A stretch of 64,000 nt of DNA. It comes from Metabacillus sp. KUDC1714. GTDB lineage: Bacteria > Bacillota > Bacilli > Bacillales > Bacillaceae. The position numbers and the translations under genes are program-made. The notes under the pieces are model-generated. The model saw nothing but the letters and a program-made list of their open reading frames with translations. It was not told where the DNA came from and searched no databases. The DNA lies in assembly GCF_014217835.1 (NCBI RefSeq), contig NZ_CP055263.1:1-64000 (forward strand), given 5' to 3'. Each line of letters begins with the position of its first letter. The first letter of the stretch is position 1. This document shows, piece after piece, positions 1-8,697 of this stretch.

Positions 1-2726
1 GGAACAGGATCTTTTTTAATCGTTAAGGCTTGTTCAAAAAATTGCTTAGCCTTCTGAAAAAGACCATTCCCCTTATACAAGCAGCCAATATAGCATATAT
101 AATAAAATGAATTTTCAGTCGTACTACTCGTACATCGCTCTTCAAGAAACGCTATTCCTCGCCGGTAAAAAGCTGTATCCTCGATTGCTTCTACATACAT
201 CTCAATACAATCATCAAGATGATAGGAAGCATGCAAAATACCCTTTTCCATAAAATCTAGGGCAAGCTCAAAATAAGCAGTCTTATCCTCAACAAAAATT
301 GCAGTGTCCCAAAGAAGCTGACCTCCATTAACTAAAAATTCACTATTCGTCTCAAAATCTCGTTCTCGCTCCTTCATAAACTCAAAAAGCTCAACATATT
401 TTCCTTCAGATTTTAATACACTACCTAACGAGAGCCAGGGAAATACATCACTTGAATTACTATCAATTGCACGCAAAAGATAGGTGCGAGCTTCTTCATA
501 ACGCTGGGCTCGTTCATATAAATCGCCTAGTTCATTAAGCAAAACGTTTGCATTTTTTGTATAGATAAGGCCATCAAGTAGCACCTTTTCAGCACGTTTT
601 TCATCCTCATCAATGTGCTCATATATATTGGCCAATTCTCGATAGGGAAACGGTACGTCTCGTTCTAAAAAGATGGCAACCTGAAAACCTTTCATCGCAA
701 AATGACTTCGACCCAGCTCATGATCACAACGTGCTCGTTCATACCAAAAATACGCATCCTGCTTATTTGTTTTTAACAGTTGATGAAAAATGGCACGAGC
801 GTCTTCAAACGCATTAGAGTCATGCAAAATGACACCATAGTTAACGAGGGCAAACGTATCCTCTTCATTTATATCCAATGAAACCTTTGAGTGATAGAGA
901 GCCGTCTCGTTATCACCTAAATAAGAAAAGGAGAGCGCTAAATACGACCAAATCATATGATCCTCAGGCTCATATTGTAACGCTTCCTTAAATGCTTCGA
1001 TTGCTAACACATATTCATTTTGCTCATAATAAATCCTACCTTTTAAAAACCAATGGGTCGATTTATTACGCTTACTAAACTCTTTCTCAATATACAGTAG
1101 AGCCTGGGCAAGCTGTTTTGATTGACAATAGGCGTGGGCAATAATTAGCCTGCTATATTCATTGTTTGCTAGTTGCTGACTAACAGTAGATATAGCCTTC
1201 TCTAGTATTTCTTGACTAACAAGCTTCGGTATATATCTTAATGTATAAGCAGCCACAAGTAATTGATCAAGATTTTTATTAACAAACTGTTCATCTACAG
1301 ATGTAAGAGAATCATCTTCTAGTTCAGCAAGACTTAACATTTTACTTACAACCTCGTGCTGCTGTCTATCTAATGAATTGAATTTTGTGCGATCGGCACT
1401 TGGAACAATCGCTAAAGCTAGTACTTGATTATTTCCATATTCCTTCTTGAGGTCAGCATAGTGTATTTGATGATATTCTCTAAAATTAGGATCTTGTACG
1501 TGTAAAACACGTAAGTTGTCATCATAGCCAACAAGCACCTGAACATGTGATGACATTGGATAATCCACATTAAGTATAACGCCAACCTGCATGTCTATTA
1601 AGGAACTAAAGCAATCAACATCTCCGTAGAAAAATTGACAAGCATAGCCTTGTTCCTCAAGGTACTCAATTGCTTTAGAAAGTTTCGTTCCAGACACAGA
1701 AAAAATGGAATCGGCAATGACATCTTGATGAATAAAGTGGTTAAATTGACTCAATAGCATCTCTAAACTAGCAGGTACACAAAAATTGTATTTTTGAACC
1801 ACTGGTTTATACGTTAGCATTTTCACAGGGAGATTCATCGTTCCACTAAATTCTTTAAATGAAGATTGTTTCGAAAGATGAGGATGCTCGGCTAAAAAAC
1901 GAGTCAGCTTAGACAAGTCTTGCTCATAATAATAACTTTCAGCCATATAGTCCTCAAATAAACCTTTATAATCATTGTAAGGAGTCAGCTGATTAATCGC
2001 TGCAATCGCTATTCTCATTTGCGGCCATTGCTTCAATTGGTAAAAAAGGCGTACTTTTTCAACTAAAAGCTTCGGGTAATTTGGATGCAATGTTAATCCT
2101 TCTTCAAGTAAGGAATGTGCCTTTTTATACTGACCATAAATGCCATAATGTTGAATTAATAATGAATAGGCAAACACACCATCTCTTTTATCCAGCTTCC
2201 CCTGTTCGAGAAATTCGATCGCACGATCCCAATCACCTTTCTGCAAATAATAGTATCCCCACCGAGTATTCATAGGTGCTTTCGTTTTTTCCGCACACTT
2301 ATCCATATACGTTTTTGCTTCTGCAAACCGCTGCATATTCATCAAGGTATCCGCTAACACAAAGAACAGCTTTTCTTCTTCTTCATCTGTCAGCTCAAGC
2401 TTTAAAAGCTCTTTTAAACTTTGTTCAGCTTCTATTAATTTATGTTCACTAACTAGCTCTTCACAATACCAAATCGTCATCATGGGTGTTTTTAAATGCT
2501 TGAAATTGGTCTTAACGAGAACAGTCGCTAATTTCCCCATAATTGCAGTATCAATAACTTTAAGATACTCTTTTAAGACACCCTCGTTAGCAAATGTATT
2601 CATCCACCTGCGAAATGAAGATAATGTTGCTGCTTTTTTTATTTGATTATATTCTTCTAAAAAAGTTGAAATAGCTTCTTCATACTGTGTTGATTGTATT
2701 AATTGATTGAAGGTTGTTGTTTTCAT
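1..2726 (-). CDS. TPR-repeat protein with embedded C39-like papain fold (partial, 3' end beyond window)
   Basis: An open frame of about 908 codons runs from an ATG at 2726 off the left edge. Two ATGs are adjacent (2729, 2726); the inner one is better spaced (6 nt) from the AGGG ribosome site. Residues 1-300 are helical repeat pairs of TPR type. About 305-420 resemble the C39-like peptidase fold: NFCVPAS with Cys316, SSHVQVLVGYDD with His394, and VQDPN with Asp412, giving a plausible Cys-His-Asp triad. From about 460 to the edge there are many more TPRs (e.g. ALQYEPEDHMIWSYLALSF). No signal peptide or membrane segment is visible, so it is probably cytoplasmic. TPRs usually scaffold protein contacts; a peptidase fold between two TPR arrays suggests processing or binding of a peptide, which is inference. 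The substrate is unknown. Confidence 0.75.
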   Translation of the reverse strand, partial: MKTTTFNQLIQSTQYEEAISTFLEEYNQIKKAATLSSFRRWMNTFANEGVLKEYLKVIDTAIMGKLATVLVKTNFKHLKTPMMTIWYCEELVSEHKLIEAEQSLKELLKLELTDEEEEKLFFVLADTLMNMQRFAEAKTYMDKCAEKTKAPMNTRWGYYYLQKGDWDRAIEFLEQGKLDKRDGVFAYSLLIQHYGIYGQYKKAHSLLEEGLTLHPNYPKLLVEKVRLFYQLKQWPQMRIAIAAINQLTPYNDYKGLFEDYMAESYYYEQDLSKLTRFLAEHPHLSKQSSFKEFSGTMNLPVKMLTYKPVVQKYNFCVPASLEMLLSQFNHFIHQDVIADSIFSVSGTKLSKAIEYLEEQGYACQFFYGDVDCFSSLIDMQVGVILNVDYPMSSHVQVLVGYDDNLRVLHVQDPNFREYHQIHYADLKKEYGNNQVLALAIVPSADRTKFNSLDRQQHEVVSKMLSLAELEDDSLTSVDEQFVNKNLDQLLVAAYTLRYIPKLVSQEILEKAISTVSQQLANNEYSRLIIAHAYCQSKQLAQALLYIEKEFSKRNKSTHWFLKGRIYYEQNEYVLAIEAFKEALQYEPEDHMIWSYLALSFSYLGDNETALYHSKVSLDINEEDTFALVNYGVILHDSNAFEDARAIFHQLLKTNKQDAYFWYERARCDHELGRSHFAMKGFQVAIFLERDVPFPYRELANIYEHIDEDEKRAEKVLLDGLIYTKNANVLLNELGDLYERAQRYEEARTYLLRAIDSNSSDVFPWLSLGSVLKSEGKYVELFEFMKERERDFETNSEFLVNGGQLLWDTAIFVEDKTAYFELALDFMEKGILHASYHLDDCIEMYVEAIEDTAFYRRGIAFLEERCTSSTTENSFYYICYIGCLYKGNGLFQKAKQFFEQALTIKKDPV

Positions 2727-2840
2727 CATGTTCCCTCGCAAATAAAAATAAAAATCAGTGTTCAATTACTTTAAATATACTTTTTTTCACGAAGTTTGTA
2801 ATCTTTTTTTTGAGTTTTCTTAACGCTCTTATTTGACGTA

Positions 2841-2871
2841 TAAAAGGCCCAGTGCCCACCGCACCGAGCCT
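2841..2871 (-). terminator. Intrinsic terminator after the SDR gene
   Basis: On the minus strand an 11-bp GC-rich stem (AGGCTCGGTGC / GCACTGGGCCT, with G-U pairs) closes a 5-nt loop and is followed by TTTTAT. It lies just downstream of the yqjQ-like stop at 2881. Confidence 0.8.
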
Positions 2872-2880
2872 AATATATAA

Positions 2881-3675
2881 CTATTTCTTAAATAAAACCT
2901 TTCCGGCAATACGCTCAAACAACCTTGGCATCACTTGATAGAGAGTACTTCCTGCATTCATCCAACCAGGTAAATTGATTTCTCGTCTTGGCGTAAGCAT
3001 AGAGTTTACGATAATTCGAGCTACCTTATTGGGATCAAGCATCCACCGCTCCACATTTTTCACATAATCACCTTGCTTATCGGCAATTGTGAAAAAGTTT
3101 GTTTTTATTGGACCAGGGTTTACCGATGTAACGTAAATATCGCTATCCTTAACCTCCATACGCAGGCTGTTTGTAAAACCTAACACAGCATACTTAGTTG
3201 CTGAATAGAGACTAGATTTAGGGGTTGCAAGCTTACCAGCTTGTGAAGCGATATTGATGATATGCCCTTTTTTCCTTGAGATCATTGCTGGCAGCACCAT
3301 TTTTGTGCTAGCAACTAAACCGAAAACGTTCACTTCAAACATATTTTTCATTTCATCAAGTGAAGCATCAATCACATCATTAAAGACCCCAAACCCTGCA
3401 TTATTGACAAGTATATCAATATGACCTATCTCCTGTTCAATCTTAGTGAATACTTGCTGAACAGAAGAAAGGTCCTGGACATCTAGAATATAATAATGGC
3501 AGGAAACTCCATAATCTTTTTTAATACGTTCAGCTAGTTGAGCTAGCAAGTCTTTTCTTCTTGCCAGCAGGATAATATGAGCCCCATGCCTTGCACATTC
3601 AATCGCAATTTTTTCACCTATTCCACTTGATGCACCAGTTATTGCAACATAGCACCCTTGAATTCGTGTATTCAT
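2881..3675 (-). CDS. yqjQ: Short-chain dehydrogenase/reductase, YqjQ-like
   Basis: A 264-residue classical SDR, an NAD(P)-dependent oxidoreductase of unknown substrate. The cofactor glycine motif GASSGIG is at residues 14-20, NNAG lies near 93, and the catalytic triad reads Ser144, Tyr157, Lys161 (YSATK). The start is the ATG at 3675, preceded by AGAGGTG with good spacing; a longer reading from 3693 has no ribosome site. It begins 11 bp after the stop of the upstream metallo-hydrolase, so the two are probably cotranscribed, the yqjP-yqjQ order of B. subtilis. A terminator follows. The symbol rests on synteny and family, not on known substrate. Confidence 0.88.
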   Translation of the reverse strand: MNTRIQGCYVAITGASSGIGEKIAIECARHGAHIILLARRKDLLAQLAERIKKDYGVSCHYYILDVQDLSSVQQVFTKIEQEIGHIDILVNNAGFGVFNDVIDASLDEMKNMFEVNVFGLVASTKMVLPAMISRKKGHIINIASQAGKLATPKSSLYSATKYAVLGFTNSLRMEVKDSDIYVTSVNPGPIKTNFFTIADKQGDYVKNVERWMLDPNKVARIIVNSMLTPRREINLPGWMNAGSTLYQVMPRLFERIAGKVLFKK

Positions 3676-3686
3676 ATTCGTCACCT

Positions 3687-4664
3687 CTAACATTCATTCG
3701 CAATAAATCTATGAGTTTTTAATGAAGTATCAACTTTAATTTGCTCCATTTCCAATAAATAGTCAAGCTGTCCAACTGTTTCTGATATCGTTAACATTAG
3801 CTGTTTATGATAAATAGTTGGGAATAGAGCTTGACAAACTTGAAAGACAGTCAATGGTTTTTCAACAAGAAAGCTTCGAACTAGTTGAGCACGCTCAGAT
3901 TGCTTTTTTAACCGATAGACAATCAATTTATGTACCTCATCAATGTTTTCTCCATGTCCTGGATAGACAAGTGAAATTGGTAGATCTAACAATCTTGAGA
4001 TCGATTGATTTAACTGAAGCTGTGGTTTAGGTCGTTCACAAATATCCTTTGTCATTGAAGGCTCTAATAAAGGGTTTGGAGAGATATGCTTTAGTAGTAA
4101 ATCCCCACCAATTAATATACCTGTACACTCCTCATATAAAGCGATATGACTTTGAGCATGACCAGGTGTTTCTAGTATGCTCCATCCAGCAAGACCGTTT
4201 ATTTCCTCTCCTTCTCTTATAAAGGATTTAAGGTTCCTTTTACACGAAAAATCTAAAGTGTTTTTCAGCTGATTAATGTAAGGGAGGAATTTTTTATCTA
4301 CCCCAAATTCAATAAACAACTTCTCAAAAAATGCCGCAAACTCAACAATAAATTGTTCATCTTGTTTTAACCAAGGTGTGTTAAAGGGATGACCAATTAC
4401 TGAAACTTCATCACTAAAATGATCTAACATTCCCACATGATCTGGATGGTGATGGGTAACCACGATTTGTTCAATGTCTTGAGGGGTATAGCCAATTTCT
4501 TTCAATTGATGTTGAAACGCTAGCCAAGCTTCTTCTGTTTTTGGACCCGCATCAACTAGTGTTAAACAATCTCCCTTAATGACATACACATTCACATCGC
4601 CAACAGGAAAAGGTGTTGGTAGCTCCAACTTAAATACTTCGTTTCCTTGTGTGATTTGTTTCAT
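3687..4664 (-). CDS. yqjP: MBL-fold metallo-hydrolase, YqjP-like
   Basis: 325 residues of the metallo-beta-lactamase superfamily, glyoxalase II-like. The zinc motif HxHxDH is at residues 71-76 (HHHPDH), a later ligand His is in ETPGHAQSH, Asp is in IGGDLLL, and the terminal His is in YPGHGE. The C-terminal extension of about 80 residues resembles the winged helix that follows this fold in LACTB2/YqjP-type proteins. The hydrolysed substrate is unknown (thioester or nucleic acid in relatives). It is the first gene of the probable yqjP-yqjQ pair and diverges from proI across a 443-bp gap. Confidence 0.87.
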   Translation of the reverse strand: MKQITQGNEVFKLELPTPFPVGDVNVYVIKGDCLTLVDAGPKTEEAWLAFQHQLKEIGYTPQDIEQIVVTHHHPDHVGMLDHFSDEVSVIGHPFNTPWLKQDEQFIVEFAAFFEKLFIEFGVDKKFLPYINQLKNTLDFSCKRNLKSFIREGEEINGLAGWSILETPGHAQSHIALYEECTGILIGGDLLLKHISPNPLLEPSMTKDICERPKPQLQLNQSISRLLDLPISLVYPGHGENIDEVHKLIVYRLKKQSERAQLVRSFLVEKPLTVFQVCQALFPTIYHKQLMLTISETVGQLDYLLEMEQIKVDTSLKTHRFIANEC

Positions 4665-4894
4665 TTCCTTCGCCCCATTTATCCCATTCTTAACCGGCAG
4701 TAACCCCCTCCTAAAAATTCATATGAAGATAGGTGGGGGACAACTACCATAGATAAGTCCCACTATATTATTTTCAAATAAAGCTATTTTCACCCTATTG
4801 TTGAGAAATATCACGATCTATTATTATTGTATCTCGCCGTCTAACTTTTGTCATTATATTCAAATAATTCAGAGAACATTCTTCGTGAAAAAGC

Positions 4895-4924
4895 TTGACA
4901 AGTACCTGTCTACAACTGCATAAT
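4895..4924 (+). promoter_or_regulatory. Probable sigma-A promoter for proI
   Basis: TTGACA at 4895-4900, an 18-bp spacer, then CATAAT at 4919-4924. If used, transcription starts near 4931, leaving a leader of about 175 nt before proI, short for a T-box leader. An earlier promoter cannot be excluded. Confidence 0.45.
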
Positions 4925-4930
4925 GAATAA

Positions 4931-5080
4931 AAATTTATGAGAATTCATAAAAGTGTAAACACATTATCGAACAACCTAACCGCATTTCTGCGATAAAGAG
5001 ACAAAGCTTAAGAATGTCATTCCTAAGGTGGTACCGCGGAGCCATTCCTTCCTTTTTATAGGGACAGAGTGGCTTTTTAT
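4931..5080 (+). promoter_or_regulatory. T-box leader upstream of proI
   Basis: The hallmark T-box AAGGTGGTACCGCGG is at 5025-5039. It is followed by a terminator stem (AGCCATTC 5040-5047 with GAGTGGCT 5067-5074, then a U-tract). T-box leaders sense uncharged tRNA and release an attenuator; B. subtilis proI is known to use one for proline. A small CGCA/TGCG hairpin at 4981-4992 could be stem III. I could not draw a canonical stem I; a CCT (proline codon) followed by A occurs within GAACAACCTAACC near 4970-4982 and is the best specifier candidate. The T-box itself is firm; the specifier is a guess. Confidence 0.8.
5040..5080 (+). terminator. T-box attenuator terminator
   Basis: An 8-bp stem with one G-U pair and a run of U residues sits immediately 3' of the T-box and 28 bp before the proI start. 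It is the attenuator that tRNA binding would disrupt. Confidence 0.8.
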
Positions 5081-5107
5081 AATGTGCTTAAAAGAGGAGG
5101 AGTTTAT

Positions 5108-5944
5108 TTGGAAAAAGTTGGATTTATCGGCGCAGGTTCAATGGCAGAAGCGATGATTGCAGGACTAATAAAAGGTGGCTTATTTCAACCAGAACAAATA
5201 ATCGTAGCAAATCGCTCTAACAAAGAACGATTACAGGAACTAACAAAAAAGTATGGAATTGAAACAACACATAATAAGAAGAGAGTAGTTCAAGAAGCAA
5301 AAACCATTGTATTAGCGATGAAGCCAAAAGATATAAAGGCTGGCATAGATGGTATTCAAGACTATATTGATGGTCAGCTGATTGTTTCTGTTCTAGCTGG
5401 TATCTCGATTGAAACGATGACATCGCTACTTGGTAAACAAACAGCGATTATTCGCGCAATGCCTAACACATCTGCAGCAATTGCTAAATCAGCTACAGCC
5501 ATTGCAGCTAGTGAAGACGTCACGATGGCTCAAATTAAGAAATGTCAGTCTTTATTTGAAGCGATTGGAATTTGCAAGCTTGTAGAAGAAAGTCATCTAG
5601 ATGCTGTTACAGGACTTTCTGGTAGTGGACCAGCATATGTTTATTTCCTTGTTGAGGCGATGGAAAAAGCAGCAGTTGAAGTTGGTCTAGAACCTGATGT
5701 GGCAAGAGATCTTATTGTTCAAACATTACTTGGTGCATCTGAAATGATTGCAAGCTCAGATAAACACCCATCCCAATTAAGAAAAGAAGTAACTAGCCCA
5801 AACGGAACAACAGAAGCTGGTATTACCATTCTTCAACAAAAAGGCTTTGAAGAAGCCCTTATCTCATGTGTAAAACGAGCAACAGAACGATCACATGAAT
5901 TAAAAACAATGTTCTCTGAAGCACTAGTTACAACAGATAAATGA
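5108..5944 (+). CDS. proI: Pyrroline-5-carboxylate reductase
   Basis: 278 residues, the same length as B. subtilis ProI. It catalyses the last step of proline synthesis, NAD(P)H-dependent reduction of 1-pyrroline-5-carboxylate, in the cytoplasm. The N-terminus has the Rossmann motif GFIGAGSMAEAM, and the C-terminal dimerisation domain holds the family signature around GLSGSGPAYVY and VTSPNGTTEAGI. The start is TTG at 5108, placed 7 nt after AGAGGAGG. A longer in-frame reading from GTG 5069 is rejected because it begins inside the attenuator stem. Expression is probably T-box controlled. Confidence 0.95.
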   Translation: MEKVGFIGAGSMAEAMIAGLIKGGLFQPEQIIVANRSNKERLQELTKKYGIETTHNKKRVVQEAKTIVLAMKPKDIKAGIDGIQDYIDGQLIVSVLAGISIETMTSLLGKQTAIIRAMPNTSAAIAKSATAIAASEDVTMAQIKKCQSLFEAIGICKLVEESHLDAVTGLSGSGPAYVYFLVEAMEKAAVEVGLEPDVARDLIVQTLLGASEMIASSDKHPSQLRKEVTSPNGTTEAGITILQQKGFEEALISCVKRATERSHELKTMFSEALVTTDK

Positions 5945-6200
5945 ACAAAAGCGCAAGCGCCCGTTTAGCGACGTATGAACTGGAGCACTCCGTATGAGAT
6001 AAAGCGAGACTTCCATCGGTGGGTTTGCTGATGGATAGCGAGACTTATCGGACTCTTAAGGGCAGTTATGTCAATTACTGCCCGTTAATGTGCGGCAAAG
6101 GAAACACGAAGAGCGACAGTGATTCGATGTTGACTTAGCGTATAAGGAGTGTGAAGTTCACTAGTCGCTGGGCGCTGGAGCTGGATGTTAAAGCGTTATC
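5945..6200. repeat. Dispersed repeat-rich intergenic element downstream of proI
   Basis: Noncoding GC-richer DNA with palindromic parts: GCGCAAGCGCC at the left, an inverted repeat TAAGGGCAGT / ACTGCCCGTTA near 6057-6088, and GCGAGACTTATCGGA, which recurs at about 48892-48906 followed by a similar GGGCAGTTAT. This matches the style of short repeats scattered between Bacillus genes. No open frame is credible here. Confidence 0.55.
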
Positions 6201-6238
6201 CACAGTAAAAGAATTTTATTATTTCCTAAGACGTGAAA

Positions 6239-6278
6239 AGGAGTGTAGATTTCAATTGAAACTTGCACTCCTTTTTCT
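6239..6278 (+). terminator. Bidirectional terminator between proI and the histidine kinase
   Basis: A 15-bp imperfect stem, AGGAGTGTAGATTTC with GAAACTTGCACTCCT around an AATT loop, is followed by TTTTTCT on the plus strand and by CTTTTC on the minus strand. It can serve both convergent genes. Confidence 0.85.
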
Positions 6279-6358
6279 ATCAGAATTTATCACTTATTAA
6301 GAGGGTAATAGGAGAAACGATTACGCTCTTTGCTATTTATCCTAATCAAGTACTTTTT

Positions 6359-7738
6359 TTAAATGCTAATAGGAAGGTATATATCAATAATCGTACCTTT
6401 ACCAATTGTACTTGAAATATTCATCGTTCCACCATGAGTATGAATGATCTTTAATGTCGTCATCATTCCAAGTCCAGTCCCCTTTTCTTTTGTTGTATAA
6501 AAGGGTGTCCCTATTTTAGCAAGGAGCTCTTCAGATATACCACTTCCTTGATCCGCAAATTGAATAAAAATGGTTGTCGAAGTATGTTTCTTAGCCATGA
6601 TAGTAATTTCGCCACCATCTGGCATTGCTTCAATTGCGTTTTTAATCAAGTTGATAAATACTTGTTTCAATTGACTTGCAATGCATTTGATCTGTGGCAA
6701 ATCTTCTAGATGTACTTTTACTTCCACATTGTTCATTAGTGCTTGCGAGCTTAGTAGAGTTACAACATCATCAAGAATTTTCTCTACACGTTCATTATGA
6801 AAATGATGGGCTTGTGGTTTAGCTAAAACAAGCAATTCTCCTGTAATCATTTCTATTCTTGATAATTCATCAGACATGATATTTAAATACTCACTGTTTA
6901 TCTGTTTCATTGATTTTTTATATAACTGTAAAAATCCCTTTATCGATGTAAGTGGATTTCTTATTTCATGTGCAATTGAGGCTGCAAGCTGTCCAACAGC
7001 AGACAACTTTTCAGATTCCAACAACATTTTTTCCGTTCTTTTTTCTTTTGAAATATCTTTAGCAATTCCGTATACACCTACAATTTCATTATGAACTATA
7101 ATCGGCATATTTGTAACTTTTACAGCAATAGCTTGACCGTTTTTATGGAGGGCTATTGTTTCATAATGTTGTGTACTACCACTCGTTGCTTTAGAAAAAT
7201 ACTCCATTGTTTTCTCGATTTCTTCTGATGCTATTAAAGGAATGTATGACATTTGTAAAAATTCCTCAGCACTATACCCTAATAACTGTTCCGTTGCACG
7301 GTTAACACTAAGGTAATTGCCATCCAAATCTAAAGAATATACAGCATCAGGGTTATTTTCAAAAAGGGACTTATAATGTTGCTCTCTATGTGAGGAAAAT
7401 TGCTTCTTGTCCGTGATATCTTGAAAATAAACCGAAAGACCATTCGGTGAAGGATATGCTCTTACTTCAAACCACGATTTTAGAGGAAAAGAGTAGTGTT
7501 CGAAATTAACAGCAACTTGTTCATTAACCGCTTTATGAAATTGATGATAAAGCTGTAGATCAATTGTTTCTGGAAACTCATCCCATAAACAATTGCCAAT
7601 AAATTGTTCTTTTTTACGAAGTAATAATCTAGTTGCCTCTTTGTTAACATAAGTAAACTTCCACTCTTTATCTAATGCGAAAAAAGCATCAGTAATCCGG
7701 TCTAATATTTCATATGGGCTTATCTCTTGAATATGCAT
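6359..7738 (-). CDS. PAS-PAS sensor histidine kinase, sporulation-kinase type
   Basis: 459 residues without membrane segments, so a cytoplasmic sensor. Order: PAS (about 10-110), second PAS (about 120-235), HisKA with the H-box AASIAHEIRNPLTSIKGFLQ (phospho-acceptor His about 257), then an ATPase domain with NLIKNAIEAMP (N-box), DQGSGI (G1) and GTGLGM (G2). The H-box closely resembles that of KinA/KinC/KinE-like phosphorelay kinases, so feeding Spo0F is plausible but inferred. No response regulator is adjacent. The start is ATG 7738 with GTGAGG 9 nt upstream; a GTG at 7753 would overlap its own ribosome site. It is monocistronic and ends at a strong bidirectional terminator. Confidence 0.87.
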   Translation of the reverse strand: MHIQEISPYEILDRITDAFFALDKEWKFTYVNKEATRLLLRKKEQFIGNCLWDEFPETIDLQLYHQFHKAVNEQVAVNFEHYSFPLKSWFEVRAYPSPNGLSVYFQDITDKKQFSSHREQHYKSLFENNPDAVYSLDLDGNYLSVNRATEQLLGYSAEEFLQMSYIPLIASEEIEKTMEYFSKATSGSTQHYETIALHKNGQAIAVKVTNMPIIVHNEIVGVYGIAKDISKEKRTEKMLLESEKLSAVGQLAASIAHEIRNPLTSIKGFLQLYKKSMKQINSEYLNIMSDELSRIEMITGELLVLAKPQAHHFHNERVEKILDDVVTLLSSQALMNNVEVKVHLEDLPQIKCIASQLKQVFINLIKNAIEAMPDGGEITIMAKKHTSTTIFIQFADQGSGISEELLAKIGTPFYTTKEKGTGLGMMTTLKIIHTHGGTMNISSTIGKGTIIDIYLPISI

Positions 7739-7895
7739 GTTGTTAAACCTCACAAATATTTTTTCTAGTAATATAATATCATGTATTCAAAAATATAGAG
7801 ATAGTAAACAATAATACCTCATACAAAAAGATCATTTTTACACAATATGGTAGATCATGGTAAAATAAATAAAAAATCTGAAAGGAGAAAATCCT

Positions 7896-8315
7896 TTGCG
7901 AACACGAAAATCGATTATTCAATCTACCCTTCCTCATCAATACCCATTTTTAATGGTAGACAACATTCTAGAGATTGTAGAAGGAAAGAGTGTAAAGGGA
8001 ATTAAAAACATTTCAGCAAATGAATGGTACATAACTGACGATCATAAAGTTATGCCAAATGTCATGCTTGTAGAAGCACTTGCACAGCTTGGTGCCTTTG
8101 CAGCACTAGGTGAAGAGTGCAATATAGGATTTTTAACAGCAATTAAAGGTGCAGAATTTATTCACGAAGCATCGGTTGGTGATCAAATCTATCTGTATTA
8201 TGAGATAAAAAGAATGAAGAAAGATTTTGTTCTTGGCAAAGGACATGCTGAGGTAAATGGGCAAATAATCGTAAAGGTCGATGAAATCTTAATCTATCAA
8301 GCTCGTTCTTCTTAA
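7896..8315 (+). CDS. FabZ-like hotdog-fold protein lacking the catalytic His
   Basis: 139 residues with a TTG start 8 nt after AAGGAG. It carries the FabZ N-terminal signature (LPHQYPFLMVDNILE) and the central helix (VMPNVMLVEALAQLGAF, with the conserved Glu). FabZ normally has GHFPxxPVMPG, with His six residues before VMP. Here the stretch reads WYITDDHKVMPN, with Ile at that position. It probably keeps the dehydratase fold but not the standard dehydratase activity; a binding role or another hotdog chemistry is possible. It is followed 22 bp later by a small gene, probably cotranscribed. Confidence 0.75.
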   Translation: MRTRKSIIQSTLPHQYPFLMVDNILEIVEGKSVKGIKNISANEWYITDDHKVMPNVMLVEALAQLGAFAALGEECNIGFLTAIKGAEFIHEASVGDQIYLYYEIKRMKKDFVLGKGHAEVNGQIIVKVDEILIYQARSS

Positions 8316-8346
8316 ATTATTATTCTGTACTGAGTAGGTGAACTTG

Positions 8347-8625
8347 GTGGAACTAAATCTTGTAGAGCTACCTGATCATGAAAAGAAGATTTATGAGCAA
8401 ATAAAGAAATTATCAAATCCAGAAAAACAAATGCTTTGGTACCTTATTAAAAAGACAAATATTGAAGGAATTGCTCTTAACCCGAAGATTGAAAAAGAAA
8501 TGATCTCACTTATAAAGCAAGAATTCATTGTCATAAATGAAATCTACAAAGGTGAGGGTTTCAGCTTTTTCATCTTACAAAAAGCCCCTTATCTTCTTCG
8601 ACAGTTAAAAAAACTAGGTAATTAA
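8347..8625 (+). CDS. Small protein of unknown function
   Basis: 92 residues if the GTG at 8347 is used, 7 nt after AGGTG; a GTG at 8338 overlaps the ribosome site. It is highly charged and helical (ELPDHEKKIYEQIKKLSNPEKQMLWYLIKK) and ends in a small winged-helix-like stretch (EGFSFFILQKAPYLLRQLKK). I do not recognise the family. It lies 31 bp after the FabZ-like gene and shares its orientation, so the two may work together. Confidence 0.6.
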   Translation: MELNLVELPDHEKKIYEQIKKLSNPEKQMLWYLIKKTNIEGIALNPKIEKEMISLIKQEFIVINEIYKGEGFSFFILQKAPYLLRQLKKLGN

Positions 8626-8661
8626 AGCCTAAGCAATAGTCTTAAAACTATTGCTTAGGCT
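8626..8661 (-). terminator. Perfect 15-bp hairpin between convergent genes
   Basis: AGCCTAAGCAATAGT pairs exactly with ACTATTGCTTAGGCT around a 6-nt loop. It sits between the small gene (plus) and yqjN (minus). The U-tract is weak on both strands (TTTAATT on minus, A-run on plus), so termination is likely but not textbook. Confidence 0.6.
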
Positions 8662-8697
8662 AAAAAATGAGACTACATTTAAAGTAGGATTCCTTAA

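Noticed and set aside
2081..2275. 64-residue plus-strand frame
   Set aside because: Antisense to the long TPR protein gene.
5069..5107. N-terminal extension of proI from GTG 5069
   Set aside because: It begins inside the T-box terminator stem, and TTG 5108 has an ideal ribosome site and gives the known protein length.
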